Positions 35,101 to 43,510 are shown, counted from the first letter of the stretch. The stretch: 64,000 nucleotides of DNA from Corynebacterium gottingense (GCF_003693265.1 NZ_RDRE01000003.1:124001-188000), one strand, 5' to 3'. Numbers and translations are program-made. The notes: generated from the sequence alone by a model not told the origin.

Positions 35101-36087
35101 ATGGCGAACGCAACGCTGGTGATCATCCCCACCTACAACGAGCTGGAGAACATCCCGCTGATTACGGAGCGCGTACTGACGGCGAACCCGGAGGTCGACC
35201 TACTGATCGTGGACGATAACTCTCCGGACGGCACCGGCGACAAGGCTGATGAGCTGGCGGCGAAGCACGATGAGGTCCACGTCCTGCACCGCGCCGGCAA
35301 GGAGGGCCTGCTCGCCGCCTACCGCGCCGGCTTCCGCTGGGGCTTGGAGCGTGACTACGCCGTGCTGTGCCAGATGGACGCGGACGGCTCCCACAAACCG
35401 GAGGAGCTTCCGCGCCTGCTCGCCGCGATTGAGCGCGGCGGCGACCTGGTAATCGGCTCCCGCTACGTCGAGGGCGGCGAGGCGAAGAACTGGCCCCGCC
35501 AGCGCTATCTGCTGTCCAAGCTGGGCAACCAGTACATCTCGCTGGCGCTCGGTGACGACGTCGCCGATATGACCGCCGGCTACCGTGCGTTCCGCCGCGA
35601 GGTCCTCGAGGCCATCGACCTGGACGCGCTGTCCAACAAGGGCTACATCTTCCAGGTGGACCTGGCGCACAAGGTCATCGACGCCGGCTTCGACGTGCGC
35701 GAGGTGCCCATCACTTTTGAGGACCGCACGCTGGGCGAGTCCAAGCTGGACGCGAGCTTCGCCGGCCAGTCCCTCGTCGAGGTGACGAAGTGGGGCGTGA
35801 AGGAGAAGTCCTGGAAGGTCAGCGAGATGGCCAAGGAGGGCGGCAAGCTGCTTCAGTACGAGTTTGATAACTCGAAGCTCTCCCGCCTCGGCGCGAAGGC
35901 CGACCAGCTGCCGGAGCAGGTGGTCAACATGATCGCCGAGGGCGCGAAGCTGGGCAACTACGAGCTGAACAACAGCCCCCTGCGCAAGGTGCCGGGCAAG
36001 GTCACCGACATGGTGAGCCAGGCGACTGAGATGATCAGCGAGGGCCTCGGTCTCGTGCGCTACGAGGCGACCAAGAAGCAGCGCTAA
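35101..36087 (+). CDS. ppm1: Polyprenol monophosphomannose synthase with repeat tail
   Basis: Transfers mannose from GDP-mannose to polyprenyl phosphate, the donor for lipoarabinomannan and O-mannosylation. The GT2 domain (about residues 1-235) shows VIIPTYNELENI, VDDNSPDGTGD and QMDADGSHKPEE. The remaining 86 residues (243-328) are not part of known Ppm1 proteins: they are two full 34-residue repeats starting at Met243 and Met277 and a partial third at Met311, with pattern M-x2-EG-x-K-L-x2-YE-x2-N-S. These look helical and amphipathic. AAAAGGAG precedes the ATG. Total length 328 compares with about 270 usual for corynebacterial Ppm1. Confidence 0.93.
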   Translation: MANATLVIIPTYNELENIPLITERVLTANPEVDLLIVDDNSPDGTGDKADELAAKHDEVHVLHRAGKEGLLAAYRAGFRWGLERDYAVLCQMDADGSHKPEELPRLLAAIERGGDLVIGSRYVEGGEAKNWPRQRYLLSKLGNQYISLALGDDVADMTAGYRAFRREVLEAIDLDALSNKGYIFQVDLAHKVIDAGFDVREVPITFEDRTLGESKLDASFAGQSLVEVTKWGVKEKSWKVSEMAKEGGKLLQYEFDNSKLSRLGAKADQLPEQVVNMIAEGAKLGNYELNNSPLRKVPGKVTDMVSQATEMISEGLGLVRYEATKKQR

Positions 36088-36098
36088 GCACCAACGAC

Positions 36099-36140
36099 CA
36101 ACGGCCCGGACCACAGTGGACTCACTGTGCCGGGCCGTTG
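36099..36140. terminator. Bidirectional hairpin between ppm1 and rbpA
   Basis: Arms CAACGGCCCGG (36099-36109) and its complement (36130-36140) are extended inside by CACAGTG and CACTGTG around a GACT loop, giving an 18-bp stem with a small internal mismatch. It stands between convergent genes and can end both transcripts. Confidence 0.8.
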
Positions 36141-36154
36141 CGTATGTTCGGGGC

Positions 36155-36526
36155 TTACTTCTCGCCCTGCTGCTCCTTTGCCAGTCGCGCGGCGGCGCGG
36201 CGGCGCTTGCGCAGGTGCTCGAGGCGCTCCTCGAGCAGGACGTCAAGCTCCTCGATGCTGCGGCGCTCCCGCAGCATGTCCCAGTGGGTGCGCGGTGGCT
36301 TGGCCGGCTTGGACTCCACGCCCTCACCCTCAATCAGGGTGCCGAGCTGGCCGTTCTTGCACATCCACTCCTCGGGGATCTCCGCATCATCAGCGAAGGG
36401 GACCTCAAAAACCTCCCCGTCGGGGGTACGGTACTTTGCCATCTGGCGCGGGGCCAGGTCGTGGTCCCTGTCGGTTTCGTAGCTCACTGCACCCATGCGG
36501 CTTCCACGGAGCACACGATCAGCCAT
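36155..36526 (-). CDS. rbpA: RNA polymerase-binding protein RbpA
   Basis: Actinobacterial transcription factor that binds the primary sigma factor and stabilises the open complex. The 123-residue protein has the N-terminal RVLRGSRMGAVSYETDRD basic tail, a core domain with a zinc-type arrangement reduced to one Cys (EWMCKNGQ), and the sigma-interaction domain THWDMLRERRSIEELDVLLEERL. Start ATG 36526. The leader contains three 10-bp repeats (see 36543-36570). Confidence 0.95.
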   Translation of the reverse strand: MADRVLRGSRMGAVSYETDRDHDLAPRQMAKYRTPDGEVFEVPFADDAEIPEEWMCKNGQLGTLIEGEGVESKPAKPPRTHWDMLRERRSIEELDVLLEERLEHLRKRRRAAARLAKEQQGEK

Positions 36527-36542
36527 GCTGTATCAATCCCTT

Positions 36543-36570
36543 CATTGCGAGTCACTGCAAGCCATTGCAA
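36543..36570 (-). repeat. Three 10-bp-phased direct repeats in the rbpA leader
   Basis: CATTGCGA (36543-36550), CACTGCAA (36553-36560) and CATTGCAA (36563-36570) recur at exactly 10 bp. They lie between the rbpA start and a TATACT hexamer (36588-36593 on the minus strand), so they are in the likely leader, one helical turn apart. They could be a regulator binding array. Confidence 0.7.
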
Positions 36571-36660
36571 GCATTCCCAGTCGATACAGTATAACGGTCA
36601 ACCTGCCCGCATTGTTCCCGCGGATGGGGTTTGGCGCGGCGCGTGTATTAGGCTTGCCGT

Positions 36661-36996
36661 GTGGCTAGCGAAGGAAAGCAGGCGCCCACGTGCGCCTGGT
36701 GCGGAGGGCAGATGCCCGAGCAGCAGGGTAGGGGCCGCCGGAGGAAGTTCTGCAGCGCCTCGTGCAAGCAGCGCGCGTACGAGCAGCGGCACTCGCTCTC
36801 CGGCACCCAGATCCCGGCGGACGCGGTCATTCTCTCGCCGAAAAAGGTTGCTGACCTGCGCGATCAGCTATATCAGCTGCGGTGCGCGGCGGAGGACGTC
36901 CAGACCGCGGCAAGCGAGGGCGCAACCCCGGAGGAATTACGTCACTTATGTGACGAAATGGTGAATCTGTCCCACAGCATCGAGAGGTTAAGGTAA
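36661..36996 (+). CDS. Small zinc-binding conserved protein
   Basis: A 111-residue protein. The N-terminal third holds a four-Cys site, TCAWCGGQ then KFCSASCKQRAYEQR, that resembles a treble-clef zinc finger; the rest is a basic then acidic helical region. No enzyme motif. GTG 36661 is 6 nt after TAGGCT (36649-36654). It is upstream of the YceI gene by 5 bp, so they are probably one transcript. The 3' end contains a palindrome (36938-36958) related to one downstream of yceI. Function unknown. Confidence 0.72.
   Translation: MASEGKQAPTCAWCGGQMPEQQGRGRRRKFCSASCKQRAYEQRHSLSGTQIPADAVILSPKKVADLRDQLYQLRCAAEDVQTAASEGATPEELRHLCDEMVNLSHSIERLR
36938..36958. promoter_or_regulatory. Palindrome A upstream of the YceI gene
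   Basis: TTACGTCAC, four bases TTAT, then GTGACGAAA: an inverted repeat with one mismatch. The segment ATTACGTCACTT (36936-36947) occurs again at 37746-37757 in the second palindrome. It lies in the last codons of the preceding gene, 44 bp before the YceI start. Confidence 0.55.
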
Positions 36997-37001
36997 CAGG
37001 T

Positions 37002-37736
37002 ATGCACAACGGCACTGAAGCTGGCAAAAGTTTCGACGAGGCCGCACTGAAGCGCAGGCGGACGCTGCTCATCGTCGCCGGGTCGATCATCGTGGTCATT
37101 CTGCTTGCGGTCGCGTTCGTCCCGCTCGCGCTCGGGGGGCTGTTTGGAAACGGCGTGAAGACCGAAGGCATTGATGAGTCGCGCCTCAAGGCCGCCGATA
37201 CGCCTCTCGACGGCCACTGGGAAGTCTCGTCGCGCCCGGGCCCAAACGGCTCGTCGGCGGGCTTTACGTTCTTTGAGATCCTCCCGGGCCAAGAGAAGGT
37301 CACCTCGGGCTCGACGGAGGGCGTGAGCGGCTCGGCGGACATTGAGGCCGGCACGCTCACTGCGGGCGAGATCACCGTCGACATGACCAACCTGACGAGC
37401 GATAGCGACGTCCGCGATTCCAACGTCCGCCGCAAGATCCTACACACGGACCAGTTCCCGGAGGCGACGTTCCGCGTCACGGAGCCGGCGGACGTATCCC
37501 AGGTGCCGGATGACGGCTCCGTGGCCAAGGTGGAGCTCACCGGCGAGATGACCATCCACGGCGAGACAAACACGGTGACGCACGAGTTCGACGTCGCGCG
37601 CTCCGGCTCGTCGCTGATCGTCGCGGGCGATGTCCCGATCAACCGGGCGGATTACGGCGTCGAGTCGCCGGAGTTCGTGGCGGCCAAGATTGACGAGCAG
37701 GGTGAGGTCAACATCCGCCTCAACATGCACCAGTAG
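37002..37736 (+). CDS. YceI-family protein with membrane anchor
   Basis: A 244-residue protein. Residues about 20-48 (RRTLLIVAGSIIVVILLAVAFV) form one membrane span preceded by Lys/Arg, and the rest is an external lipocalin-like YceI domain (DGHWEVSSRPGPNGSS through FPEATFRVTEP and GEMTIHGETNTVTHEF). YceI proteins bind polyprenoid or amphiphilic lipids. AGAGGTTAAGG precedes the ATG. Two related palindromes lie before and after the gene. Confidence 0.88.
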   Translation: MHNGTEAGKSFDEAALKRRRTLLIVAGSIIVVILLAVAFVPLALGGLFGNGVKTEGIDESRLKAADTPLDGHWEVSSRPGPNGSSAGFTFFEILPGQEKVTSGSTEGVSGSADIEAGTLTAGEITVDMTNLTSDSDVRDSNVRRKILHTDQFPEATFRVTEPADVSQVPDDGSVAKVELTGEMTIHGETNTVTHEFDVARSGSSLIVAGDVPINRADYGVESPEFVAAKIDEQGEVNIRLNMHQ

Positions 37737-37742
37737 CCGTCC

Positions 37743-37768
37743 TATATTACGTCACTTGACGTAATATA
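37743..37768. promoter_or_regulatory. Palindrome B downstream of the YceI gene
   Basis: A perfect 12-bp inverted repeat, TATATTACGTCA and its complement, around a 2-bp CT centre. There is no GC stem or T-run as in a terminator; the AT-rich symmetrical form looks like an operator. The inner TTACGTCAC arm is shared with palindrome A. Confidence 0.65.
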
Positions 37769-37783
37769 TATGCGTATTTGTCC

Positions 37784-37798
37784 GATAATGTACATTAT
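37784..37798 (+). promoter_or_regulatory. Second palindrome and orphan -10
   Basis: ATAATGTACATTAT (37785-37798) is a perfect 14-bp palindrome that overlaps GATAAT (37784-37789). An ATG follows 7 nt after the hexamer at 37797, the same geometry as the leaderless genes in this window. Confidence 0.5.
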
Positions 37799-37880
37799 GT
37801 CAACTAACGCGCGGGCCCACGCTTCTCGACGCCACCACGCCCCTCCATCTACCGCCGCCCCCGCCGGTTCCGCGCCGTGA
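37797..37880 (+). other. 27-codon open frame behind an orphan promoter
   Basis: MSTNARAHASRRHHAPPST and eight more residues, ending TGA, read from the leaderless-type ATG at 37797 into the convergent gene's 3' end. It may be a leader peptide or the remnant of a deleted regulator gene. Codons 9-16 are formed by a dispersed-repeat copy (37821-37843), which probably interrupted an older sequence. I cannot show that it is translated. Confidence 0.3.
37821..37843 (-). repeat. Dispersed repeat copy near the cfa-like gene
   Basis: Read on the minus strand this is GGGGCGTGGTGGCGTCG followed by AGAAGC; core 37821-37833. It starts 6 bp beyond the stop of the gene at 37849-39147. Confidence 0.72.
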
Positions 37881-39147
37881 GCGTCAGTTGCGTGAGATCA
37901 ATCATCCGCAGCTCCGCGAGCGCCTGGCGCAGCGCGAGCTGCCACACCCACAGCCGCCGATACACCGGATCGAACCCGTCCGCAGCTGCGTCGCGCAGGT
38001 GCGAATCGAAGGTCGCACGCTGCAACCCCAGCGACGTCGCCAGGTGCTGTGGCGCGTGCGTCTCCGCGATGATGCGCAGCCCGGTCTTGCGGTCCACGAT
38101 CCGCGCCAACGTCTCCGTGGATACGTAGCTCAGGCCCGGCCACACGTACGCCCTCAACGACGCCAACGCCGCCCGCGCCGCCTTATTCATCTCCGGCCCT
38201 GCCACGATCGTCTGGATCGCCACCTTGCCACCCGGCGCAACCGCAGACCCGAGCTGCGTGAGAAACTCGGCTTTGTCGTCGTCGCTCAGCGTCTCGAGGT
38301 GCTCGAGCGACACCGCCGCGTCGTACCCGCGCCCGAGCCGCTTGACCCTGACCTGACCCGGTACGCCCGCGAACGTGAGCTGCTCGCGCAGCGCGTCCGC
38401 GGACTCCGGCGAATTGGTCACGCACTCGACCTTGTCCCCGGCCGCCAGCGTGACCGCGGGTCCGGACGCCGGATACTCCAGCACGCGGGACCGGTCGCGC
38501 ACACCAGCCGCCTGCAGGAGCATTGCTACGGATCGCGCCTGCGCGTCCGCCAAATCCGAGCGGGTCGTCCCCTCGTCCTGGGGCGCGGCGATCTCGGTCA
38601 CGTCCACGAAGTGTCGCGCAGGCTCGTTGCCATGGCCCGCGCCACGCGCGTACGACTTCACGCGCACCCGCTCCCGCGTCGGCACGCCGGTGGCGAAGTG
38701 GCCCTGGAACGGGCTCACGCCGTCGCCCGCGTAGTGCTGAATCAGGCTGGGCGGCACTTCCCCGCTCTCGTGCGACCTCGCCGGCGCGACGCGCAGCGTA
38801 GACGGCACGTAGCCGGACTGGACGAGCTTGCGCAGCACCTGCACGAGCCGCTCAGAGTCCGGCGTGCGCCACTCCCCGGCCAAGTACCCCTCGGCCAGCC
38901 CGACCCACCCGTTGGCGGCGACGCGCTGGAACACCTCGGCGTAATCCACCACGACGTCCGGGGCAGCCCCGTCGACGCGGATGCCGGCGTTGGCGCACGC
39001 CGCCGCAAAGCGCGCCTCTGCCCGGCCCGCCCGCCACCTATCGAGTCGCCCTCCGGGGACTGCGGCCACGCTTGGCCACGCGGTGGCGTCGATAATTGCC
39101 AAATGCTCGGGGACGCTGGACGCGTTCATGTCGTGTGAGGAGGTCAC
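37849..39147 (-). CDS. CFA-synthase-like protein with degenerate SAM site
   Basis: A 432-residue protein with the overall order of cyclopropane-fatty-acid synthase/mycolic-acid cyclopropane synthase relatives: an N-terminal domain with YLAGEWRTPDSERLVQ, a methyltransferase domain, and a C-terminal AYVWPGLSYVSTETL that corresponds to the YIFPGG region. SAM motif I, usually VLDIGCGWG, reads VLEYPASGPAV, and the active-site YSCAYF segment is absent. It may be a non-enzymatic or changed-function relative. GTG 39147 follows TACCAT (39155-39160 on this strand) by 7 nt. It converges with yceI. Confidence 0.75.
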   Translation of the reverse strand: MTSSHDMNASSVPEHLAIIDATAWPSVAAVPGGRLDRWRAGRAEARFAAACANAGIRVDGAAPDVVVDYAEVFQRVAANGWVGLAEGYLAGEWRTPDSERLVQVLRKLVQSGYVPSTLRVAPARSHESGEVPPSLIQHYAGDGVSPFQGHFATGVPTRERVRVKSYARGAGHGNEPARHFVDVTEIAAPQDEGTTRSDLADAQARSVAMLLQAAGVRDRSRVLEYPASGPAVTLAAGDKVECVTNSPESADALREQLTFAGVPGQVRVKRLGRGYDAAVSLEHLETLSDDDKAEFLTQLGSAVAPGGKVAIQTIVAGPEMNKAARAALASLRAYVWPGLSYVSTETLARIVDRKTGLRIIAETHAPQHLATSLGLQRATFDSHLRDAAADGFDPVYRRLWVWQLALRQALAELRMIDLTQLTLTARNRRGRR

Positions 39148-39288
39148 TCGGCTGATGGTAGCGGGTGCGCGCCGTATCCCGGCGATGCCACGTCGGCACC
39201 CGCCTGTGGAGCTTCAGGGAATTCGGCGTAGTATGTGCAGGGGAAATTTCCAGACTTGTCTTTAAATTAGGCACAAGGAGTCTTACCT

Positions 39289-40689
39289 ATGACAGAAGCG
39301 CCGTACCGTCCCGCAGGCAACCGCCACCACGTCGTCATTATTGGCGCTGGTTTCGGTGGTCTGTTCGCCGCCCGCGAGCTCGCGGATGCGGACGTGGACA
39401 TCACGCTGATCAACCGCACGAACTACCACCTCTTCGCCCCGCTGCTCTACCAGGTGGCAACCGGCCTGCTTTCCAGCGGTGAGATTGCCACCTCGGTCCG
39501 CCAGATCCTCGCGGGCCAGGACAACGTGAGCGTCGTACGTGGCGACGTCACCGACGTCAACGTTGAGGGCCAGACCGTTACCGCCAACGAGGGCGCGTTT
39601 ACCCGCACCTACGCGTACGACTCCCTCGTCGTCGCCGCGGGCGCCGGCCAGTCCTACTTTGGCAACGACCAGTTCGCCGAGTTCGCTCCCGGCCTGAAGA
39701 CCGTGGACAACGCCCTCGAAATCCGTGCCCGCCTCGTCTCCGCCTTCGAGCGCGCAGAGCTCGCCGAGACCGAGGAAGAGCGCAACGAGCTGCTCACCTT
39801 CGTCATCGTCGGCGCAGGCCCGACCGGCGTCGAGCTGGCTGGCCAGGTAGCCGAGATGGCCCACCGCTCCTTCAAGGGCCAGTTCAAGAACTTCGTTCCG
39901 TCGCAAGCAAAGATCGTGCTTATCGACGGCATGCCGCAGGTCCTCCCGCCATTTGGGAAGCGCCTGGGCAAGAAGGCGCAGCGTGAGCTGGAGCGCAAGG
40001 GCGTCACCGTCGTCCTCAACGCCCTGGTTTCCAACGTGGATGCCGGCAGCGTCACCTACAAGGACACCAATTCCGGCGAGGAGACGACGCTGCGCGCGGC
40101 GACCAAGATCTGGTCCGCAGGCGTGCAGGCGTCCCCGCTGGGCAAGCAGATCGCCGAGCAGGTCGGCGTCGAGGCAGAGCGCAACGGCAAGGTTCCGGTC
40201 AACGCGGACCTCACCGTGGGCGACAAGGACAACCTGTTCATCATCGGCGACATGATGAACCGCAACCGTCTCCCCGGCGTTGCTCAGGTGGCGATCCAGT
40301 CCGGCGAGTACGTCGGTCGGATAATCAAGGAGCAGGTCGAGCACGACGTTGCGCCGTCCGCCCGCGACGAGTTCGAGTACTTTGACAAGGGCTCTATGGC
40401 GATCGTCTCCCGCTACAACGCCGTGGTGAAGATGGGCAAGGTCGAGGTCGCAGGCTTCCTCGGCTGGATGATGTGGCTGGCAGTTCACGTCTCCTTCCTC
40501 GTCGGCGTGCGCAACCGCCTGGTGTCCATGTACACCTGGACCAACAACGCGCTCACCCCGAACCGCTACAATCTGGCCACCACGCTGCAGCAGCAGCACG
40601 GCCGCAACGCGCTGGACAAGCTGCGCGCCAACGTTGACGGCGCTGAGGACACCTTTGAAGAGGTTCGCGATACCAACGGCGAAAACTAA
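39289..40689 (+). CDS. ndh: Type II NADH dehydrogenase
   Basis: A 466-residue peripheral membrane flavoprotein that passes electrons from NADH to menaquinone without pumping protons. FAD loop VVIIGAGFGGLFAARELA near residue 15; NAD loop TFVIVGAGPTGVELAGQ near residue 168; the quinone/membrane C-terminal helix is around FLGWMMWLAVHVSFLVGVRNR. AAGGAG lies 9 nt before the ATG. In corynebacteria this is the main NADH oxidase of the aerobic chain. Terminator at 40742-40766. Confidence 0.96.
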   Translation: MTEAPYRPAGNRHHVVIIGAGFGGLFAARELADADVDITLINRTNYHLFAPLLYQVATGLLSSGEIATSVRQILAGQDNVSVVRGDVTDVNVEGQTVTANEGAFTRTYAYDSLVVAAGAGQSYFGNDQFAEFAPGLKTVDNALEIRARLVSAFERAELAETEEERNELLTFVIVGAGPTGVELAGQVAEMAHRSFKGQFKNFVPSQAKIVLIDGMPQVLPPFGKRLGKKAQRELERKGVTVVLNALVSNVDAGSVTYKDTNSGEETTLRAATKIWSAGVQASPLGKQIAEQVGVEAERNGKVPVNADLTVGDKDNLFIIGDMMNRNRLPGVAQVAIQSGEYVGRIIKEQVEHDVAPSARDEFEYFDKGSMAIVSRYNAVVKMGKVEVAGFLGWMMWLAVHVSFLVGVRNRLVSMYTWTNNALTPNRYNLATTLQQQHGRNALDKLRANVDGAEDTFEEVRDTNGEN

Positions 40690-40741
40690 GCACTCCCCCC
40701 GTCGGGTGCAGTAGCGTACCCCCGCCTACACCCGCGATTCG

Positions 40742-40769
40742 AGGCCCGGTCCACACGACCGGGCCTTTT
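40742..40769 (+). terminator. Rho-independent terminator of ndh
   Basis: AGGCCCGGTC (40742-40751) and GACCGGGCCT (40757-40766) pair over a CACAC loop, followed by TTTT. Confidence 0.92.
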
Positions 40770-40848
40770 GCTGTGTCGGCGGGGGTAAGTCACCCCCGGT
40801 GGCCAAGGTCACACGGTTGAAAGTAACGGGTTCGCAATGGTCTCACCT

Positions 40849-40955
40849 TATAATTGGGACACAACGATGGTAGCGCTTCAAATCATCGGCCGGAACGACT
40901 TCCGGTGGCAGATGTTGAACGGGAACCTGGGAAAGTGCTAGCGCGTCCCCATCGT
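40849..40955 (+). promoter_or_regulatory. pflB promoter and structured leader
   Basis: TATAAT at 40849-40854 is a consensus -10, but no -35 is seen at 16-19 bp, suggesting activation by a regulator. The leader to the GTG at 40992 is about 130 nt. It contains a perfect hairpin CCGGAA-CGAC-TTCCGG (40890-40905) and a possible long-range closing stem, ACGATGG (40864-40870) with CCATCGT (40949-40955). The rest of the 302-bp gap after ndh holds only the terminator. Confidence 0.55.
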
Positions 40956-40991
40956 GGAAAACCCTCGAGACTAGAAGGATCGTTTTTCAAA

Positions 40992-43103
40992 GTGACTGCT
41001 ACAACTGCTGCATCGCAGAACACCGCATGGGACGGCTTTGCCGAAGGCCCGTGGACCGACGAGATCAATGTTCGCGATTTCGTCCAGCGCAACTACACCC
41101 CCTTCGACGGCGATGCATCGTTCCTCGCCGGCCCGACGGAAAAGACCCTCCGCGTTTGGGACACGCTGGACAAGAAGTACCTCTCCGTCGAGCGCGAGCG
41201 TCGCGTCTTCGACGTTGACACCGAGACCCCGGCAGACATCGACGCCTTCCCCGCCGGCTACATCTCTGAAGACGACAACGTGATCGTCGGCCTGCAGACC
41301 GACGTCCCGACCAAGCGCGCGATGATGCCGAACGGTGGCTGGCGCATGGTCGAGCAGGCCATCAAGGAGGCCGGCAAAGAGGTCAACCCGGACGTGAAGA
41401 AGATCTTCACCTCCTACCGCAAGACCCACAACGACGCTGTCTTTGACATCTACACCCCGCGCATCCGCGCAGCTCGCTCCTCCCACATCGTCACCGGTCT
41501 GCCCGACGCATACGGCCGCGGCCGCATCATCGGTGACTACCGCCGCGTCGCTCTCTACGGCGTGGACAAGCTCATCGAGGACAAGCTCGCCGCCAAGGAC
41601 GCTTCCCTGGACAAGGGCTTCTCCGAGCACTGGGCACGCTACCGCGAGGAGCACGCTGAGCAGATCAAGGCGCTGAAGAAGCTGAAGATGATGGCAGCCG
41701 ATTACGGCTTCGACATCTCCGGCCCGGCGACCAACGCTCACGAGGCCGTGCAGTGGACCTACTTCGGCTACCTCGCCTCCGTGAAGAGCCAGGACGGTGC
41801 CGCAATGTCCATCGGCCGCCTCTCCCCCTTCTTCGACATCTACTTCGAGCGCGACCTGGCCAACGGCACGCTGACCGAGGAAGACGCACAGGAGATTATT
41901 GACGCCCTGGTGCTCAAGCTCCGCATCGTCCGCTTCCTGCGCACCGAGGACTACGACCAGATCTTCTCCGGCGACCCGTACTGGGCAACCTGGTCCGACG
42001 CTGGCTTCTCCTCCGACGGCCGCCACCAGGTCACCAAGACCTCGTTCCGCCTCCTGCAGACTCTGCGCAACCTGGGCCCGGCACCGGAGCCGAACATCAC
42101 CATCTTCTGGGACCCGGCGCTTCCGGAGGGCTACAAGGAGTTCTGCTCCGCCATCTCCATCGAGACCTCCTCCATCCAGTACGAGTCTGACAAGCAGATT
42201 CGTGACCAGTGGGGCGACGACGCCGCCATCGCATGCTGCGTCTCCCCGATGCCGGTGGGCAAGCAGATGCAGTTCTTCGGCGCCCGCGTCAACGCGGCGA
42301 AGTCCCTCCTGTACGCCATCAACGGCGGCCGCGACGAGGTCACCGGCAAGCAGGTCACCGAGGGCCACACCCCGATCACCGGCGACGGCCCGCTGGACTT
42401 CGACGAGGTCTGGCAGAAGTACGAGGAGATGCTGGATTGGGTTGTCGGCACCTACGTCGAGGCCCTGAACATCATCCACTACTGCCACGACAAGTACGCG
42501 TACGAGGCCGTCGAGATGGCGCTGCACGACTCCGACATCGTTCGCACCATGGGCTGCGGCATCGCCGGCCTGTCCATCGTCGCCGACTCGCTGTCCGCCA
42601 TCAAGTACGCGAAGGTCACGCCGATTCGCGACGAATCCGGCCTGGTCGTCGACTACAAGACCGAGGGCGAGTTCCCGTTCTACGGCAACGACGACGACCG
42701 CGCTGACGACATCGCTGCCACCGTGGTCCACACCGTGATGCAGAAGATCAAAGAGATCCCGATGTACCGCGACGCGATCCCGACCCAGTCCGTCCTGACC
42801 ATCACTTCCAACGTGGTCTACGGCAAGGCCACCGGTTCGTTCCCGTCCGGGCACAAGGCCGGCACCCCGTTCGCACCGGGCGCAAACCCGGAGAACGGCG
42901 CCGACAACCACGGCATGGTCGCCTCCATGCTGTCCGTGGGTAAGCTCGACTACAACGACGCGCTGGACGGCATCTCGCTGACCAACACGATCACCCCGTC
43001 CGGCCTCGGTCGCAACAAGGACGAGCAGGTCAAGAACCTGGTCGGCGTCCTCGACGCGGGCTTCATCATGGACAACGCGGACGCAGAGATCCACCCGGCA
43101 TAA
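40992..43103 (+). CDS. pflB: Pyruvate formate-lyase catalytic subunit lacking the Gly-radical domain
   Basis: Converts pyruvate and CoA to acetyl-CoA and formate in the absence of oxygen. The 703-residue protein contains the barrel and the catalytic cysteine pair Cys415-Cys416 ([12 protein letters not shown]). It aligns with full-length PFL up to [10 protein letters not shown] and then ends in [11 protein letters not shown], just where the C-terminal glycyl-radical segment should begin. That segment is the next gene. The GTG at 40992 is chosen because the upstream frame is unlike PFL; AGAAGGAT is 12 nt away, so translation may be modest. First gene of pflB-grcA-pflA. Confidence 0.93.
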   Translation: MTATTAASQNTAWDGFAEGPWTDEINVRDFVQRNYTPFDGDASFLAGPTEKTLRVWDTLDKKYLSVERERRVFDVDTETPADIDAFPAGYISEDDNVIVGLQTDVPTKRAMMPNGGWRMVEQAIKEAGKEVNPDVKKIFTSYRKTHNDAVFDIYTPRIRAARSSHIVTGLPDAYGRGRIIGDYRRVALYGVDKLIEDKLAAKDASLDKGFSEHWARYREEHAEQIKALKKLKMMAADYGFDISGPATNAHEAVQWTYFGYLASVKSQDGAAMSIGRLSPFFDIYFERDLANGTLTEEDAQEIIDALVLKLRIVRFLRTEDYDQIFSGDPYWATWSDAGFSSDGRHQVTKTSFRLLQTLRNLGPAPEPNITIFWDPALPEGYKEFCSAISIETSSIQYESDKQIRDQWGDDAAIACCVSPMPVGKQMQFFGARVNAAKSLLYAINGGRDEVTGKQVTEGHTPITGDGPLDFDEVWQKYEEMLDWVVGTYVEALNIIHYCHDKYAYEAVEMALHDSDIVRTMGCGIAGLSIVADSLSAIKYAKVTPIRDESGLVVDYKTEGEFPFYGNDDDRADDIAATVVHTVMQKIKEIPMYRDAIPTQSVLTITSNVVYGKATGSFPSGHKAGTPFAPGANPENGADNHGMVASMLSVGKLDYNDALDGISLTNTITPSGLGRNKDEQVKNLVGVLDAGFIMDNADAEIHPA

Positions 43104-43142
43104 CCCGGGCCCGCCCGGTCGGCCCACCCGCCGGCCGGTTGC
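43104..43142 (+). promoter_or_regulatory. GC-rich intercistronic hairpin, pflB to grcA
   Basis: The 92-bp spacer begins with a run of interleaved inverted repeats: GGGCC (43107-43111) with GGCCC (43121-43125), and AACC/GGTT ends at 43102-43105 and 43137-43140. No T-run follows. It may protect or process the transcript and so set the ratio of the two subunits. The rest of the spacer has an AAAAGGAG ribosome site. Confidence 0.45.
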
Positions 43143-43195
43143 GGACAACTCAATACTCCACTAATCACCACTTCCCCGAAAAGGAGCACACCACA

Positions 43196-43447
43196 ATGTC
43201 TATCCACACCTTCGAAGACCGTATGGCTTCCATGAAGTCCTCCCGCGAGGCCAACAACATGAACTCCGGTCTGTACCACGCCAACATCAACGTGCTGGAC
43301 CAGAACACCCTCGAGGACGCAATGGAGCACCCGGAGAACTACCCGAACCTCACGGTTCGCGTCTCCGGCTACGCGGTGAACTTTGTCAAGCTCACCAAGG
43401 AGCAGCAGCGCGACGTGATCTCGCGCACCTTCCACCGCGGCGCATAA
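43196..43447 (+). CDS. grcA: Separate glycyl-radical subunit (GrcA-like)
   Basis: An 83-residue protein equal to the missing C-terminus of PflB. The radical site is Gly58 in RVSGYAVNF, followed by [16 protein letters not shown] as in all PFLs. Residues 1-24 ([16 protein letters not shown] then REANNMNSG) are not found in full-length PFL and replace the link between domains. Unlike E. coli GrcA/YfiD (127 residues, a rescue part for oxygen-cleaved PFL), here the large subunit has no radical glycine of its own, so this protein must be obligatory. AAAAGGAG precedes the ATG by 9 nt. Confidence 0.93.
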   Translation: MSIHTFEDRMASMKSSREANNMNSGLYHANINVLDQNTLEDAMEHPENYPNLTVRVSGYAVNFVKLTKEQQRDVISRTFHRGA

Positions 43448-43469
43448 CCAGCGGCATAACCAGGACGTA

Positions 43470-43510
43470 GCGCCCCACTGACTCGCCCTTCGGGGTGGGC
43501 GGTGGGGCGC
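43470..43510 (+). terminator. Hairpin between grcA and pflA
   Basis: GCGCCCCAC (43470-43478) pairs with GTGGGGCGC (43502-43510), with an inner CGCCC/GGGCG stem. No T-run follows; it may reduce read-through into pflA rather than end it completely. Confidence 0.5.

Noticed and set aside
40854-40991. Upstream extension of pflB by 46 codons
   Set aside because: The extension is unlike any PFL, lacks a ribosome site and overlaps the promoter and the leader hairpins.
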